Assembly: GCA_040754815.1 (NCBI GenBank)
Contig: JBFMBX010000006.1
Span: 124,001 to 188,000 of the forward strand
Direction: 5' to 3'
Origin: Bellilinea sp040754815
GTDB lineage: Bacteria > Chloroflexota > Anaerolineae > Anaerolineales > Anaerolineaceae
Length of the DNA stretch: 64,000 nt
Every line of letters begins with the position of its first letter. Position 1 is the first letter of the stretch. The notes beneath the pieces are model-generated. The model was not told the origin of the DNA. It ran no database searches and saw only the letters and a program-made list of their open reading frames with translations. Shown one piece after another: positions 7,906 to 16,678 of the stretch. A program made the position numbers and the translations under genes.

Positions 7906-8937
7906 ATGACTGTGCCGGATGCCGAGGTTCTTTTCGAACGCGTAAAACTTGCCCTGCAAGCACGCTTGCCGCTGCTGGATGAAGAGCATCAATCGGCTGT
8001 GCGGCTGTTCAGTGGTTTTTACGAGGGCTTTACGGATGTGCTGATTGACCTCTACGGCCGCACGCTGGTCATTTTCAACTACCATGAAAATCCGGTGCTG
8101 CTCAGGCCGATGTTGATTGAATTGCAAAAATGGCTGATCGGACAGTTTCCGTGGATTTCAGCGGTGGTGCATAAAACTCGCAGTGTACGCAACATGCCTT
8201 CCCGGCTGGGGGTGATTCGCTACGGTGATGAGCAGGCGCTGACCACCCGGGTTGTTGAAAACGGCGTTTCTTACGCCATCAATCTGCGCCTGAATCAGGA
8301 TGCCAGTTTTTATCTGGATACCCGCAATCTGCGCGTGTGGCTGAAAGAACACATGGCCGGGAAAAGTGTGCTGAATACCTTTGCCTATACCGGCAGTCTC
8401 GGTGCAGCGGCGCTGGCGGGCGGCGCACGCCGGGTGGTGCAGACCGATCACAACCCGCGCTTTTTGGAACTGGCGCGTCAGACCTACCGCCTGAACGGCT
8501 GGGAAGTCAACGAAGAGGATTTCCTGATCGGGGATTTTTTCAAGGTAATGGACGGCCTGAGGCAGAAAAAACAGCTGTTTGATTGTGTGATTCTCGACCC
8601 GCCCTTCTTTTCCACCGGTTTCAATGGGGAAATTTTCCTCAACGAGAAAACCCTGCCCCTGCTCAACAAGGTGCGCCCGCTGGTCGCCCACGATGGCGTG
8701 TTGATTGTGGTCAACAATGCGCTGTATATGAGCGGGGCGGGGCTGATTCGCATCTTCGATGAAATTTCTCAAAGCGGCTATATCTGGTTGGAAGAGATCA
8801 TCCCCGTTCCGCCGGATGTGACCGGTTACCCCGAAACACGGGTTTCACCACCGCCGGTTGACCCCCAGCCCTTCAATCATCCCACCAAAATAGCCGTGCT
8901 GCGGGTGCACCGCAAAGACCGTGCCCCGGCCAGCTGA
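7906..8937 (+). CDS. class I SAM-dependent methyltransferase, RlmI-like
   Basis: Protein of 343 aa. The N-terminal ~140 residues resemble the EEHEE/PUA-proximal region of 23S rRNA m5C methyltransferases (RlmI/RlmK family), and the rest is a Rossmann methyltransferase. SAM-binding motif I is V-L-N-T-F-A-Y-T-G-S-L-G, an acidic residue follows in T-D-H-N-P-R-F, and the catalytic-loop motif is D-P-P-F-F-S. The family methylates a cytosine of 23S rRNA; the target here is inferred. It seems to lack a full N-terminal PUA domain. The ATG at 7906 lies 7 nt after a TATAAT box with no RBS, suggesting a leaderless mRNA. Confidence 0.75.
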   Translation: MTVPDAEVLFERVKLALQARLPLLDEEHQSAVRLFSGFYEGFTDVLIDLYGRTLVIFNYHENPVLLRPMLIELQKWLIGQFPWISAVVHKTRSVRNMPSRLGVIRYGDEQALTTRVVENGVSYAINLRLNQDASFYLDTRNLRVWLKEHMAGKSVLNTFAYTGSLGAAALAGGARRVVQTDHNPRFLELARQTYRLNGWEVNEEDFLIGDFFKVMDGLRQKKQLFDCVILDPPFFSTGFNGEIFLNEKTLPLLNKVRPLVAHDGVLIVVNNALYMSGAGLIRIFDEISQSGYIWLEEIIPVPPDVTGYPETRVSPPPVDPQPFNHPTKIAVLRVHRKDRAPAS

Positions 8938-8942
8938 TGGTT

Positions 8943-9899
8943 TTAACTTTTTTCGCCGAGTCGCAGTGCAATCACCCCGCCCAAAATGAGCAGGCTGCCG
9001 AGCACCTGTTCGGTGCTGAAACGTTCACCCAGCAAAAAATAGGCCTGCACAGCCGTAAAACTTGGTTCAAGGGTGGCAATCAGGTTGACGACCGAGGCAG
9101 GCAGGTAACTCATGCTGAGGGTGTAAAGCCCGTAACCGCCGATGGTCGGGCCAACAGCCAGCAAAAGCAAGGCCGCCCACCCCGCTTGTTCGAGAGCGGG
9201 GATGAGGGACGTGCCGGCCGGTACACCCCCCAGCGTGGGAGGCAGCAGCCGGCTGCCCACGAAGAGGAACAGAGCCGCTACCCCGAAGGTGTAGGCCAGC
9301 GCCGTCCACGCGCTCATGCCGCGCCGCGCCGACTCTTTACCGAACAGGCTGTAACCGCTCATTGCCAGACCGGAAAGCAAACCGGTGAGGATGCCCAGCG
9401 GATTGAGCCGCCATGCGGCAGGTTGCAGCGCTCCGGCCACCAGCACACAGCCAGTCAAACTGGCGGCCACAGCCAGCCCTTTTGCCAGTGAAAGAGTTTC
9501 CCGAAAGAGAAAGCGGGCCAGCACCGCCGTAAAAGCAGCCGAGCTGTAAACCAAAACCACCGAGATGGCCGCGCCGTTGAATGCTACCGAGAGCGTCCAT
9601 AAGGCGTTGAATAACGAAAGTACCAGCCCATAGAAGAGGATAAATCCCCATTGAGAAGAAGGCAGCCGCAAAAGACGGCGGTTGACTGCTCCCAATGCAA
9701 AAATCATCGTCAGGCTGGCAATCAGATCGCGCCAGGCGGCGAGCAGAACAGGGGGAATTTGCTGATAAGCCGTCAGGTAGCGGATGAAAATGGCGGTGGT
9801 TGACCAGATCAACACACCCACCAGGGCAATGACATAACCTTTGCCGGCGGTGCGGTTTTCGATGGCAGTAGTGGTCAGGTTCAAGGGATGGTTCTCCAC
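8943..9899 (-). CDS. EamA/DMT-family transporter
   Basis: Protein of 318 aa with ten hydrophobic segments arranged as two EamA repeats of five, the drug/metabolite transporter fold. The second repeat contains the typical L-x-P-x-x-T-A-V-Q-A-Y-F-L-L-G-E-R region near residue 280 (here L-E-P-S-F-T-A-V). It is probably an inner-membrane exporter or importer of a small metabolite; substrate unknown. The start is GTG 9899, without a clear RBS. It converges on the methyltransferase gene with only 5 nt between their stops. Confidence 0.8.
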   Translation of the reverse strand: MENHPLNLTTTAIENRTAGKGYVIALVGVLIWSTTAIFIRYLTAYQQIPPVLLAAWRDLIASLTMIFALGAVNRRLLRLPSSQWGFILFYGLVLSLFNALWTLSVAFNGAAISVVLVYSSAAFTAVLARFLFRETLSLAKGLAVAASLTGCVLVAGALQPAAWRLNPLGILTGLLSGLAMSGYSLFGKESARRGMSAWTALAYTFGVAALFLFVGSRLLPPTLGGVPAGTSLIPALEQAGWAALLLLAVGPTIGGYGLYTLSMSYLPASVVNLIATLEPSFTAVQAYFLLGERFSTEQVLGSLLILGGVIALRLGEKS

Positions 9900-10044
9900 G
9901 ATGAAAGTGAGCGAACAACAGAGCGGATTTTACCCGAATTTTACGCCTTCCACAGGAGGATTTTATGGATTTTTTGGCCGATAGTGGCTATAACCTGATT
10001 GGCACATCAGTTTTTTCCCCACTTGAGTTAAGGAGGAACAAAAA

Positions 10045-12843
10045 GTGTTTTTGAGCCGGTTCAATACTCGGACGAAATTAATTGCCTCTGCCGTGATGGG
10101 AGTTCTGTTCGTGATTCTGGTAGCCGCGATTGGCTTTTTTAATTTGCAGAAAATTCACCACGGTGTAGAGGTCATTTATCTGGACGAAACCCTGCCGATC
10201 AAGAATCTGGGGACAGCCCATAAGACGCTTTATGAACTTCACGGAAATCTGATGGGCTATATTATGCTGACCGAAAACCGCCCCGAAATTCGTGAAAAGT
10301 TAAAAAGCAACATGGACAGCATCAATGCCTTTTTAGGGGATTATGAGAAAGGAAATATTCCGCCGGAAGCGGTGGAGGCATTGACCAATTTCAAGATTTA
10401 CTGGTCGTCTTACCAGAAGGCCGTGCTGGAAGCACTGGCTCTCACCGACAGTGGCGATGTTTCGGTCGTTTATGATTCGCTCACCAGCGGCAGGCTGGCT
10501 CAAAACCACCGCCTCGTCAGCCAGTCGTTCGATGAACTGGTGAAGGCCAATGAAACCGTGGCAGAAAGTGTTTATCAATCCAGTATTCAGACGTTTCGTT
10601 CGGCCACCCTGATCTTTTTGCTCGCCAGCCTGCTGGCGGCGGGGCTTTCACTGTTTGCCAGTTTGGGCCTCAGTTTGCACATCACCCGCCCGTTGGAGCA
10701 GGTAACTGCCCAGTTGCGGGAGATTGCCCGCGGTGCCCTGCAAATGGATTTGGCTAAAATGGAACAAATTGCCCGATTGACCGGCCGGCGGGATGAGGTG
10801 GGCAGTCTGGCGGCAAGTTTGCTGGAAACTCAAACCTATCTGGAAGATGTGCTGGTCATGGCCAGAGCGCTGGGCGAAGGCAACTTCGCCATATCCGTTC
10901 AGAGCAAAGGGGAAGAAGATTTTCTGGGCAATACGCTTAAGCAAACCATCGAACAACTGCGCGAACTGACCGGTCATTTTGCCAAAGGTACCCTGACTCT
11001 AAGCACCGCCTCGGCCGAGCTTTCCAACGCAGCCGACCAAAGCGGGCAGGCCAGCGCCCAGATTGCAATGACCATTCAGCAGATTGCTCAGGGAATCACC
11101 CAGCAGGCCTCGGCGATCAGCCAGACCAGTTCTTCCATTCACCAGATGACCCGGGCGATTGACGGGGTGGCGCGCGGTGCGCAGGAACAGGCTGCGGCGG
11201 TGGGTAAAGCGGCGGAGGTTGCCAACCAGATTACCGAAGCGGCGGCTGAAATTCGCGGTTATGCCGATCAGCAGGTGAAAACCTCAACCCGGGCGGTGGA
11301 AACCAGCCAGAACACAGCCCGGGTGGTGGAGGATACGGCCAAGGGGATGGAGCGCATTCGTAAGGTAGTGGACCACTCTGCCCAAAAAGTGCAGGAGATG
11401 GGCAATCGCTCGCGCGAAATTGGTTTGATCTTGGAAACGATTGACGATATTGCCGCCAAAACCAACATCCTCGCCATCAACGCTGCCATCGAGGCCGCCC
11501 ATGCCGAAGTGCAAAGCAAAAAGATGACCGAAATCATGCTGGACCGCATGATGACAGCCCAGTGCAAGATCATCAATCACTTGCTGCTTTCGGGCTGGGA
11601 TAAACGCCCGCTCAGCGACTGGCAAAAACTGGGCGAAGCCGCTCAGCTGGATATGGTGCTGGCTACCGACGAGGATGGGGTGGTGGTGCTTTCGAACGAC
11701 TCCAAATTAATCGGCTGGAAGTTCCCCACCGATCCGAAGGAACAGGCCTATCCCTTCCGGCAGTTGATTCATCAGAAAGACGGGGTCCTCTGCCAGGAAT
11801 CCCAGAAACGTTCCTTCGATGACGAGGTGTTCAAGTTTGTGGGCGTTTCCAGGGCCGATCAGCCCGGCATCGTGCAAATCGGTTTCAATGTATCCAGTTT
11901 GAAGAAGTTTGAACTGCGTATCAATGGTTTTGCGGTGGTGGCGCAGGAAGTGTATCAACTGGCCGAACAGGCCCGTCAGGCCACCCGCGAGATTGCGGCG
12001 TTGATCCGTGAGATTCAAAAAGCCGTCGGTGAGGCGGTAAAAGCCATGGATGAAAGCGGTAAAGAAGTTCAGCAAGGGGTGGCACTCGCTGCTCAATCGC
12101 GGCAGGCACTGGATGAATTATTGCTTGCCGCTCAGCAGGGCTTGCAGGCCGGCGAAGAAATTGCCCACGCCGTTGTAAAAATTGACCGGCTGGCCGAGGA
12201 ACTGGCCAGTGCGATGGATACCGTTTCGGCTGTGGTTGAGGAAAACACCGCCGCCACCGAGCAAATGGCAGCCGGTTCCGGAGAGGTGAGCGAAGCGGTG
12301 GAAAACATTGCCAGCATCAGCGAGCAGAACAGCGCAGCGGTTGAAGAGGTTTCGGCATCCACCGAAGAAATGAGCGCGCAGGCGGAGGAGGTTTCCCGCT
12401 CGGCGAATTTGCTCACCGAGCTGGCGCAAACCCTGATTCAAATGGTGGGTAACTTCCAGACCGAGAGCGGCAAAGATATCTCCATGCGCTTCCAGCTGGT
12501 GCGCCATGCCCACAGCGCGTGGCTGCGACGTATGCGCATTGCCCGATTGGAAAACCGTTTGAATAGTCATGGCGTTGTGACCCATGAACACTGTTCACTG
12601 GGCCGCTGGTATTACGGCGCCGGCAGGCAGTATTACGGTGACTTACCCCAGTTCCGCGCTCTGGAGGATGTTCACATTCGCTTCCACCAGATGACGCGAC
12701 GGGCGGTTGAAACATTCCAGAACGGAAACCGGCAGAATTTTGAAGAAGCGGCGCAGGATGTCGAACGGGTTACCGATGAATTCCTCAGGAAACTGGATGA
12801 ACTGGAGGCGGCGATTCAGGCGGCAAACGTTTCGCTCAATTGA
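10045..12843 (+). CDS. methyl-accepting chemotaxis protein with a domain inserted in the hairpin tip and C-terminal CZB domain
   Basis: Protein of 932 aa. The first transmembrane helix is about residues 13-35 and a four-helix-bundle-type sensor region runs about 40-185. The second helix (about 188-213) and HAMP segments to about 300 lead into the MCP coiled coil. The signalling hairpin begins normally (A-A-K-T-N-I-L-A-I-N-A-A-I-E-A-A-H-A-E, ending at residue 488) and resumes with G-F-A-V-V-A-Q-E-V at 628. Between them lie about 139 residues with a PAS/Cache-like pattern: A-T-D-E-D-G-V-V-V-L-S-N, K-F-V-G-V-S-R, and P-G-I-V-Q-I-G-F. After the return coil is a CZB zinc-binding domain (H-A-H-S-A-W; H-C-S-L-G-R-W-Y-Y-G; L-E-D-V-H near 840-880). 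The frame is continuous. RBS AAGGAGG precedes ATG-equivalent GTG 10045. It is an inner-membrane receptor signalling through CheA/CheW to the flagellum. Confidence 0.9.
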   Translation: MFLSRFNTRTKLIASAVMGVLFVILVAAIGFFNLQKIHHGVEVIYLDETLPIKNLGTAHKTLYELHGNLMGYIMLTENRPEIREKLKSNMDSINAFLGDYEKGNIPPEAVEALTNFKIYWSSYQKAVLEALALTDSGDVSVVYDSLTSGRLAQNHRLVSQSFDELVKANETVAESVYQSSIQTFRSATLIFLLASLLAAGLSLFASLGLSLHITRPLEQVTAQLREIARGALQMDLAKMEQIARLTGRRDEVGSLAASLLETQTYLEDVLVMARALGEGNFAISVQSKGEEDFLGNTLKQTIEQLRELTGHFAKGTLTLSTASAELSNAADQSGQASAQIAMTIQQIAQGITQQASAISQTSSSIHQMTRAIDGVARGAQEQAAAVGKAAEVANQITEAAAEIRGYADQQVKTSTRAVETSQNTARVVEDTAKGMERIRKVVDHSAQKVQEMGNRSREIGLILETIDDIAAKTNILAINAAIEAAHAEVQSKKMTEIMLDRMMTAQCKIINHLLLSGWDKRPLSDWQKLGEAAQLDMVLATDEDGVVVLSNDSKLIGWKFPTDPKEQAYPFRQLIHQKDGVLCQESQKRSFDDEVFKFVGVSRADQPGIVQIGFNVSSLKKFELRINGFAVVAQEVYQLAEQARQATREIAALIREIQKAVGEAVKAMDESGKEVQQGVALAAQSRQALDELLLAAQQGLQAGEEIAHAVVKIDRLAEELASAMDTVSAVVEENTAATEQMAAGSGEVSEAVENIASISEQNSAAVEEVSASTEEMSAQAEEVSRSANLLTELAQTLIQMVGNFQTESGKDISMRFQLVRHAHSAWLRRMRIARLENRLNSHGVVTHEHCSLGRWYYGAGRQYYGDLPQFRALEDVHIRFHQMTRRAVETFQNGNRQNFEEAAQDVERVTDEFLRKLDELEAAIQAANVSLN

Positions 12844-12853
12844 GCAAATTACC

Positions 12854-13237
12854 TCAACACACCCGATGACCGGCTGCGCGCAAAGCGGAAACAGTCCGCT
12901 CCAAATCCGAGGCGCGGACAAGGATGTAATCGGTTTCAAAAGTGGAAAGGGCAAATATACTGATGTTTGCCGCGGCTAAAGCATCCAGCACCGATTTCAA
13001 AATACCCACCTGATTGAAATCGAACGGCCCTTCCAGCATCAATGCCCGCCAGCCGCTTTCGCAAACCGTCCCGGCGGGGGGCAGCCCTTCTTCACAGACG
13101 ATGGAAAGTTCCTCCGTTGTGCGGGTTATGGAGAAAAATTCTCCCCCCAACGCCCACTGGGGAACGGGTTGATCGGGTTCTAAACGGCAAATGACCAGCC
13201 GTTGGGGCAGGATGTTCAGCACTTGTGGATGGTTCAC
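12854..13237 (-). CDS. ACT-domain (ACT_7/CASTOR-type) protein
   Basis: Protein of 127 aa. The C-terminal half has the ACT pattern typical of small ligand-binding regulators (L-E-G-P-F-D-F-N-Q-V-G-I-L, then A-N-I-S-I-F-A-L-S-T-F-E-T-D-Y-I-L-V). The N-terminal half (S-I-T-R-T-T-E-E-L-S-I-V-C) forms a second, related unit, as in CASTOR-like ACT proteins. It probably binds an amino acid; no enzymatic domain is attached. The start is GTG 13237 with GAGAGGG 8 nt upstream. It follows the MOSC gene after 18 nt on the same strand, so the two are likely co-transcribed. Confidence 0.8.
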   Translation of the reverse strand: MNHPQVLNILPQRLVICRLEPDQPVPQWALGGEFFSITRTTEELSIVCEEGLPPAGTVCESGWRALMLEGPFDFNQVGILKSVLDALAAANISIFALSTFETDYILVRASDLERTVSALRAAGHRVC

Positions 13238-13255
13238 AATGATTTCCCTCTCTGG

Positions 13256-13825
13256 CTAAAGCCGGTAACTATACTGTTTGGGAGTTTCGATACTCACTGT
13301 TTCGCCCAGCGAAATGATACCGGGGTGTTCGACCACTGCAACCAGACCGCGTTTACCGCTTGCCGCCCTGATAAATTGTTGAGCAAGACCCTGCCGGTCG
13401 GCATAATGCTGTTGAATTATCTTGGCAGGGCCTGAACAGGGCAGGTTTTCACTGCTGACGGTTAGAACAACCCCTTTTGCAAAATGAAGGCGGCTGGGCG
13501 GAGGCAGACGGGTGAGTTGTGGGATGCCGCTTAAGAGAAGGTTAGCGCCCAGCCATTCCGCCTGCACGGTGGCAATACCCATGGCTGCGGCAATTTCCGC
13601 CAGTTCTTCGCTGGAAACCAGCGAGACCTGACGATCATTGCGAATCAGTGTACCGCGTTCATAATAAGGGGTGCGGCTGTCGGAAAGGCGCGTCCAGCCG
13701 GCGTGTTTATCCCCCGCAAAGCCCTCGAAGGTGACCTGCACTTCACTCACTGGCGTGGTGACCAGTGACTCGGCTTGCAAACCGAGAAACAGCCCTTCAA
13801 CGATCCCCTTCAACGAGTTTTTCAT
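13256..13825 (-). CDS. MOSC-domain protein
   Basis: Protein of 189 aa with features of the MOSC fold: a G-D-K-H-A-G segment near residue 36, R-N-D-R-Q-V-S-L-V-S-S-E-E-L near 67, L-G-A-N-L-L-L-S-G-I near 95, and P-C-S-G-P, where the Cys is the likely metal-sulfur carrying residue (about 128). MOSC proteins handle sulfur or bind a molybdenum cofactor. As a stand-alone protein, its role here is inferred only. The gene starts 1 nt after the stop of the secreted glycosidase-like gene and precedes the ACT gene. Confidence 0.8.
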   Translation of the reverse strand: MKNSLKGIVEGLFLGLQAESLVTTPVSEVQVTFEGFAGDKHAGWTRLSDSRTPYYERGTLIRNDRQVSLVSSEELAEIAAAMGIATVQAEWLGANLLLSGIPQLTRLPPPSRLHFAKGVVLTVSSENLPCSGPAKIIQQHYADRQGLAQQFIRAASGKRGLVAVVEHPGIISLGETVSIETPKQYSYRL

Positions 13826-13826
13826 G

Positions 13827-15182
13827 CTAACCGTCCTTTTTTGAACGACCCAAACGGCTGTTGACCCAACCTGTCAGCAATGCAAATGCGGGTAGCAGAG
13901 CGGCAGAGGGACAGATGCGGTCAAAACCACGACGAACCTGACTTTCGATCCAGTTCAGGATTAATTCTTCGATATTCTCCAGTTTTTGACGAGCCCACTC
14001 CCGTACCTGATCTTCCAGTTCCTGCTTTCGGGCTGCCAGTTCCTGCGGCAAAATCACCGCGTTGACCACAATGGGGTGCGGACTGATGCTTTTCTCGTTG
14101 TGCTGCATCGTCCATTGGGAAGTGTAAACGCCCGGTTTTTTGAAAATCTGGCTGGTAAATGAAAAAACAACCGTTTCGCCCGGCGCAACCGGCGCGCTGA
14201 TTTCCAGCCGGCTGCCTGCTCCCCAATCGTTTCTCAAGTTGGCCAGATACACCTCGCCCGGCTGCCAGACCTGACTGCCGTTGTTGCGCACCACAATTTC
14301 AACGTTCACCGCTTCGCCTTCGGCAGCAATCGGCCACTCGGTGTGGCGCACCAGCACGGCTTCATATTCGGCGATGAAACCGGCGCGGACACCAATTGCC
14401 GAGGGGATGCTTGCCTCGGCAAAGACATACGGCAGTCCTTCACAATTCATCTGAGCAAAGTCACCATCGGCCAGCAGGATAAAATCCTGTGCGCCAAACG
14501 AACGCAGCACTTCGATGGCATCGGATTGGCGGGTGGTCTTTGAAGAAAAGAAGAACAGGGTTTCGTACAGTTCATCCCCATCCCCGTCCTGCAACCCAAT
14601 GAGCGTGCGGCTGGTGAAGGTCTGAGCCTGATTAGCCGCCTGAGCGCTGAGACTGACCACGACCACCGGGGCGGCGGACTGCTGGAAAGCCTCCGCCGTG
14701 TAGGGGCTGATGCGGGCGTATTCATCCCACACTTCCAGCAATGCGAGCGGTGGATTACTGCCCGAAAGCGATGATACAGGCCGCAGCAGTGCGCCGTTCG
14801 CTTTCAAGCCCAGCGCGGGATTAAGAGATGGATCGGAAAAGAACGGCCCGCTGATGACGCAAAAAGCATCATCCTCGTCGGCCTGATATTGCTCCCAGAA
14901 CACATCCAGCGGTTGTGGGGCAGGGTCAACCGCAGAAGTGGAGAGGGCAGCCGTTAAAATTTCCAGAGCGGCATGGTGAGCGAGGTTGACCCTCAGGACG
15001 TAATCGGGAGTACCGCCGGAGTAGTCTTTGCGGTAAAGGGTTACTCCATCTGTTTCTGTGACCGGGTAAAAATCCGCTGGAATTTGCTGGCCGGGCTCCT
15101 TTGCCTCGGCCGGGGAAACGACACAAATAGAGATGAGCAAAGACAGAAAGAGAGGGTAGAGAAGGAATTTTCTTTTTAGCAT
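13827..15182 (-). CDS. secreted phosphodiester glycosidase-like protein with NBR1-like Ig domain
   Basis: Protein of 451 aa starting at ATG 15182, where a signal peptide begins (M-L-K-R-K-F then a hydrophobic stretch to about residue 26, A-E-A-K). Residues ~40-260 resemble the NAGPA/phosphodiester glycosidase domain (Y-V-L-R-V-N-L-A; I-S-G-P-F-F-S-D near 100). Residues ~275-370 resemble an Ig-like NBR1 central-type domain (V-R-N-N-G-S-Q-V-W, then Y-T-S-Q-W-T-M). A charged coiled coil (~375-420) and a final hydrophobic stretch follow. It is likely exported and possibly membrane-anchored at its C terminus. The enzymatic call is moderate. Confidence 0.6.
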   Translation of the reverse strand: MLKRKFLLYPLFLSLLISICVVSPAEAKEPGQQIPADFYPVTETDGVTLYRKDYSGGTPDYVLRVNLAHHAALEILTAALSTSAVDPAPQPLDVFWEQYQADEDDAFCVISGPFFSDPSLNPALGLKANGALLRPVSSLSGSNPPLALLEVWDEYARISPYTAEAFQQSAAPVVVVSLSAQAANQAQTFTSRTLIGLQDGDGDELYETLFFFSSKTTRQSDAIEVLRSFGAQDFILLADGDFAQMNCEGLPYVFAEASIPSAIGVRAGFIAEYEAVLVRHTEWPIAAEGEAVNVEIVVRNNGSQVWQPGEVYLANLRNDWGAGSRLEISAPVAPGETVVFSFTSQIFKKPGVYTSQWTMQHNEKSISPHPIVVNAVILPQELAARKQELEDQVREWARQKLENIEELILNWIESQVRRGFDRICPSAALLPAFALLTGWVNSRLGRSKKDG

Positions 15183-15405
15183 AACCTGTTTAATTATACC
15201 GGTTTGATGCCTGACAATCCAACCCGAACAGGGCGGATGAGCGAACTTCCACCCTCTGCGGGCGAGCAATGTGCACATGGCGTCTTTGTGGAGGACCAAT
15301 GTGACCGAAAATAGGACTTGTTGCACCCCGTTTATCTATTTTATATAAAATCTCCACGGATTAGAATGATCACATCGCAACATATCTTTTAGAAGGAGAA
15401 GTGCA

Positions 15406-16494
15406 ATGGCAAAAGCGACTACCCCGCTGGTCATTAACGGCAAACCCCTGCCCACGATGAGCGAAATTAACCGTGAAATTGCTCCCTATCAAAAAGCAGA
15501 TACCCGCCGCAGTGTCTGGCAGCTGATTAACACCCTTGTGCCCTACGTGGGTTTATGGGTCTTAATGGTGAACACTTTGAAAATTTCTTACCCGTTGACC
15601 GTGGCTCTGGCTTTTGTGGCGGCCTTATTTCTGGTGCGGGTGTTTATCTTTTTCCATGACTGCGGCCACAATTCTTTTTTCCCCTCAACGAAGTTGAACC
15701 GGCTGGTGGGATTCTGGCTGGGGGTGCTGGTGTTTACTCCCGGCGAGCAGTGGTGGCATTCGCACTCCATTCATCATGCCACCTCCGGTAATCTCGATAA
15801 ACGCGGGGTAGGGGATGTGACCACCCTGACGCTGGAAGAATTTTACGACCAGCACTGGTTGCAAAAAATCGGCTATCGCTTCTTCCGCAACCCGCTGGTG
15901 ATGTTCATTCTCGGCCCAATTTTCATGTTTGTCATCATGCACCGCCTGCCGCGGCCCAATTACGGCAAGCGCCAGACGCGCAGTGTGTGGTTGACCAACC
16001 TTGCCATGCTGGCCATTGCGGTGGGCATCAGCCTGATCATCGGCTGGCAAGCGTATTTGATGATTCAACTGCCGTTGATTTTCTTTGCCGGTTCGATGGG
16101 TATTTTCCTCTTTTATGTCCAGCATCAGTTCGAAGATACTTACTGGGAACGGCAGGAAAACTGGAATTATGTGGCGGCCGGGCTGCTAGGAGCTTCTTTC
16201 TTTAAGTTGCCCAAAATTCTGGAATGGTTCACCGGCAGCATTGGCTATCATCACATTCATCACCTCAGCCCGCGCATTCCCAACTACTATTTAGCAGAAT
16301 GTCAGCGTAATTCACCAATCATGCAGCAGTGGGCGCGGACGATTACCATTCCGGACAGCATTCGGACGGTGAGATTGAAGGTGTGGGATGAACCGCGCAA
16401 GAAACTGGTGGGCTTTCCACGGGTAAAGGTGGAACAGAAGATAACCGCGCCGCGGATGGAAAAACCTTTGGAAAAAGCGAAACTGGAAGGCTAA
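15406..16494 (+). CDS. membrane fatty acid desaturase
   Basis: Protein of 362 aa with the three histidine boxes that bind the di-iron centre: H-D-C-G-H at 84-88, H-S-H-S-I-H-H at 118-124 and H-H-I-H-H at 282-286. Hydrophobic segments before box 1 and between boxes 2 and 3 give the usual four-helix membrane topology. It introduces double bonds into acyl chains using O2, so the host meets oxygen at least at times. Compared with DesA/omega-3-like bacterial desaturases the length is normal. RBS AGAAGGAG precedes ATG 15406, and a strong terminator follows at 16540. Confidence 0.9.
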   Translation: MAKATTPLVINGKPLPTMSEINREIAPYQKADTRRSVWQLINTLVPYVGLWVLMVNTLKISYPLTVALAFVAALFLVRVFIFFHDCGHNSFFPSTKLNRLVGFWLGVLVFTPGEQWWHSHSIHHATSGNLDKRGVGDVTTLTLEEFYDQHWLQKIGYRFFRNPLVMFILGPIFMFVIMHRLPRPNYGKRQTRSVWLTNLAMLAIAVGISLIIGWQAYLMIQLPLIFFAGSMGIFLFYVQHQFEDTYWERQENWNYVAAGLLGASFFKLPKILEWFTGSIGYHHIHHLSPRIPNYYLAECQRNSPIMQQWARTITIPDSIRTVRLKVWDEPRKKLVGFPRVKVEQKITAPRMEKPLEKAKLEG

Positions 16495-16539
16495 AAGAAG
16501 GCCTATCCCCCTTTTATCCAATTTCCGATCAGGTGATTT

Positions 16540-16571
16540 AAAAAACAGGGTTCCACGAACCCTGTTTTTTT
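16540..16571 (+). terminator. rho-independent terminator after the desaturase gene
   Basis: A near-perfect inverted repeat with arms ACAGGGTTC and GAACCCTGT around CAC is preceded by A-residues and followed by a T-run. It could act in both directions but only the desaturase gene ends here. Confidence 0.9.
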
Positions 16572-16606
16572 GTCTGACATTCCGGTGGGAAGGTGTCCTG
16601 AAATCC

Positions 16607-16635
16607 TTGCGTTTACCCCGTACTTCGTCCATAAT
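16607..16635 (+). promoter_or_regulatory. fhs: sigma-70 promoter for fhs
   Basis: TTGCGT (16607-16612), a 17-nt spacer and CATAAT (16630-16635) lie about 44 nt upstream of the fhs start, after the desaturase terminator. The leader would be ~37 nt. Confidence 0.6.
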
Positions 16636-16678
16636 AATGGTGATTCCCCCACCCAATCAATCCCCAAGGAGGAAAAAA

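Noticed and set aside
8937..9491. Long plus-strand ORF opposite the DMT transporter
   Set aside because: It is antisense to a clear EamA protein and has low-complexity, Gln/Arg-rich translation typical of shadow frames.
9977..9984. Sigma-28 -10 box (GCCGATAG) before the chemoreceptor
   Set aside because: The -10-like match is good but no TAAA-type -35 is found at the right distance.
11461..11950. Chimeric assembly or frameshift in the chemoreceptor
   Set aside because: The frame is continuous for 932 codons, codon use is even, and both halves of the tip join the insert cleanly, so a real insertion is more likely.
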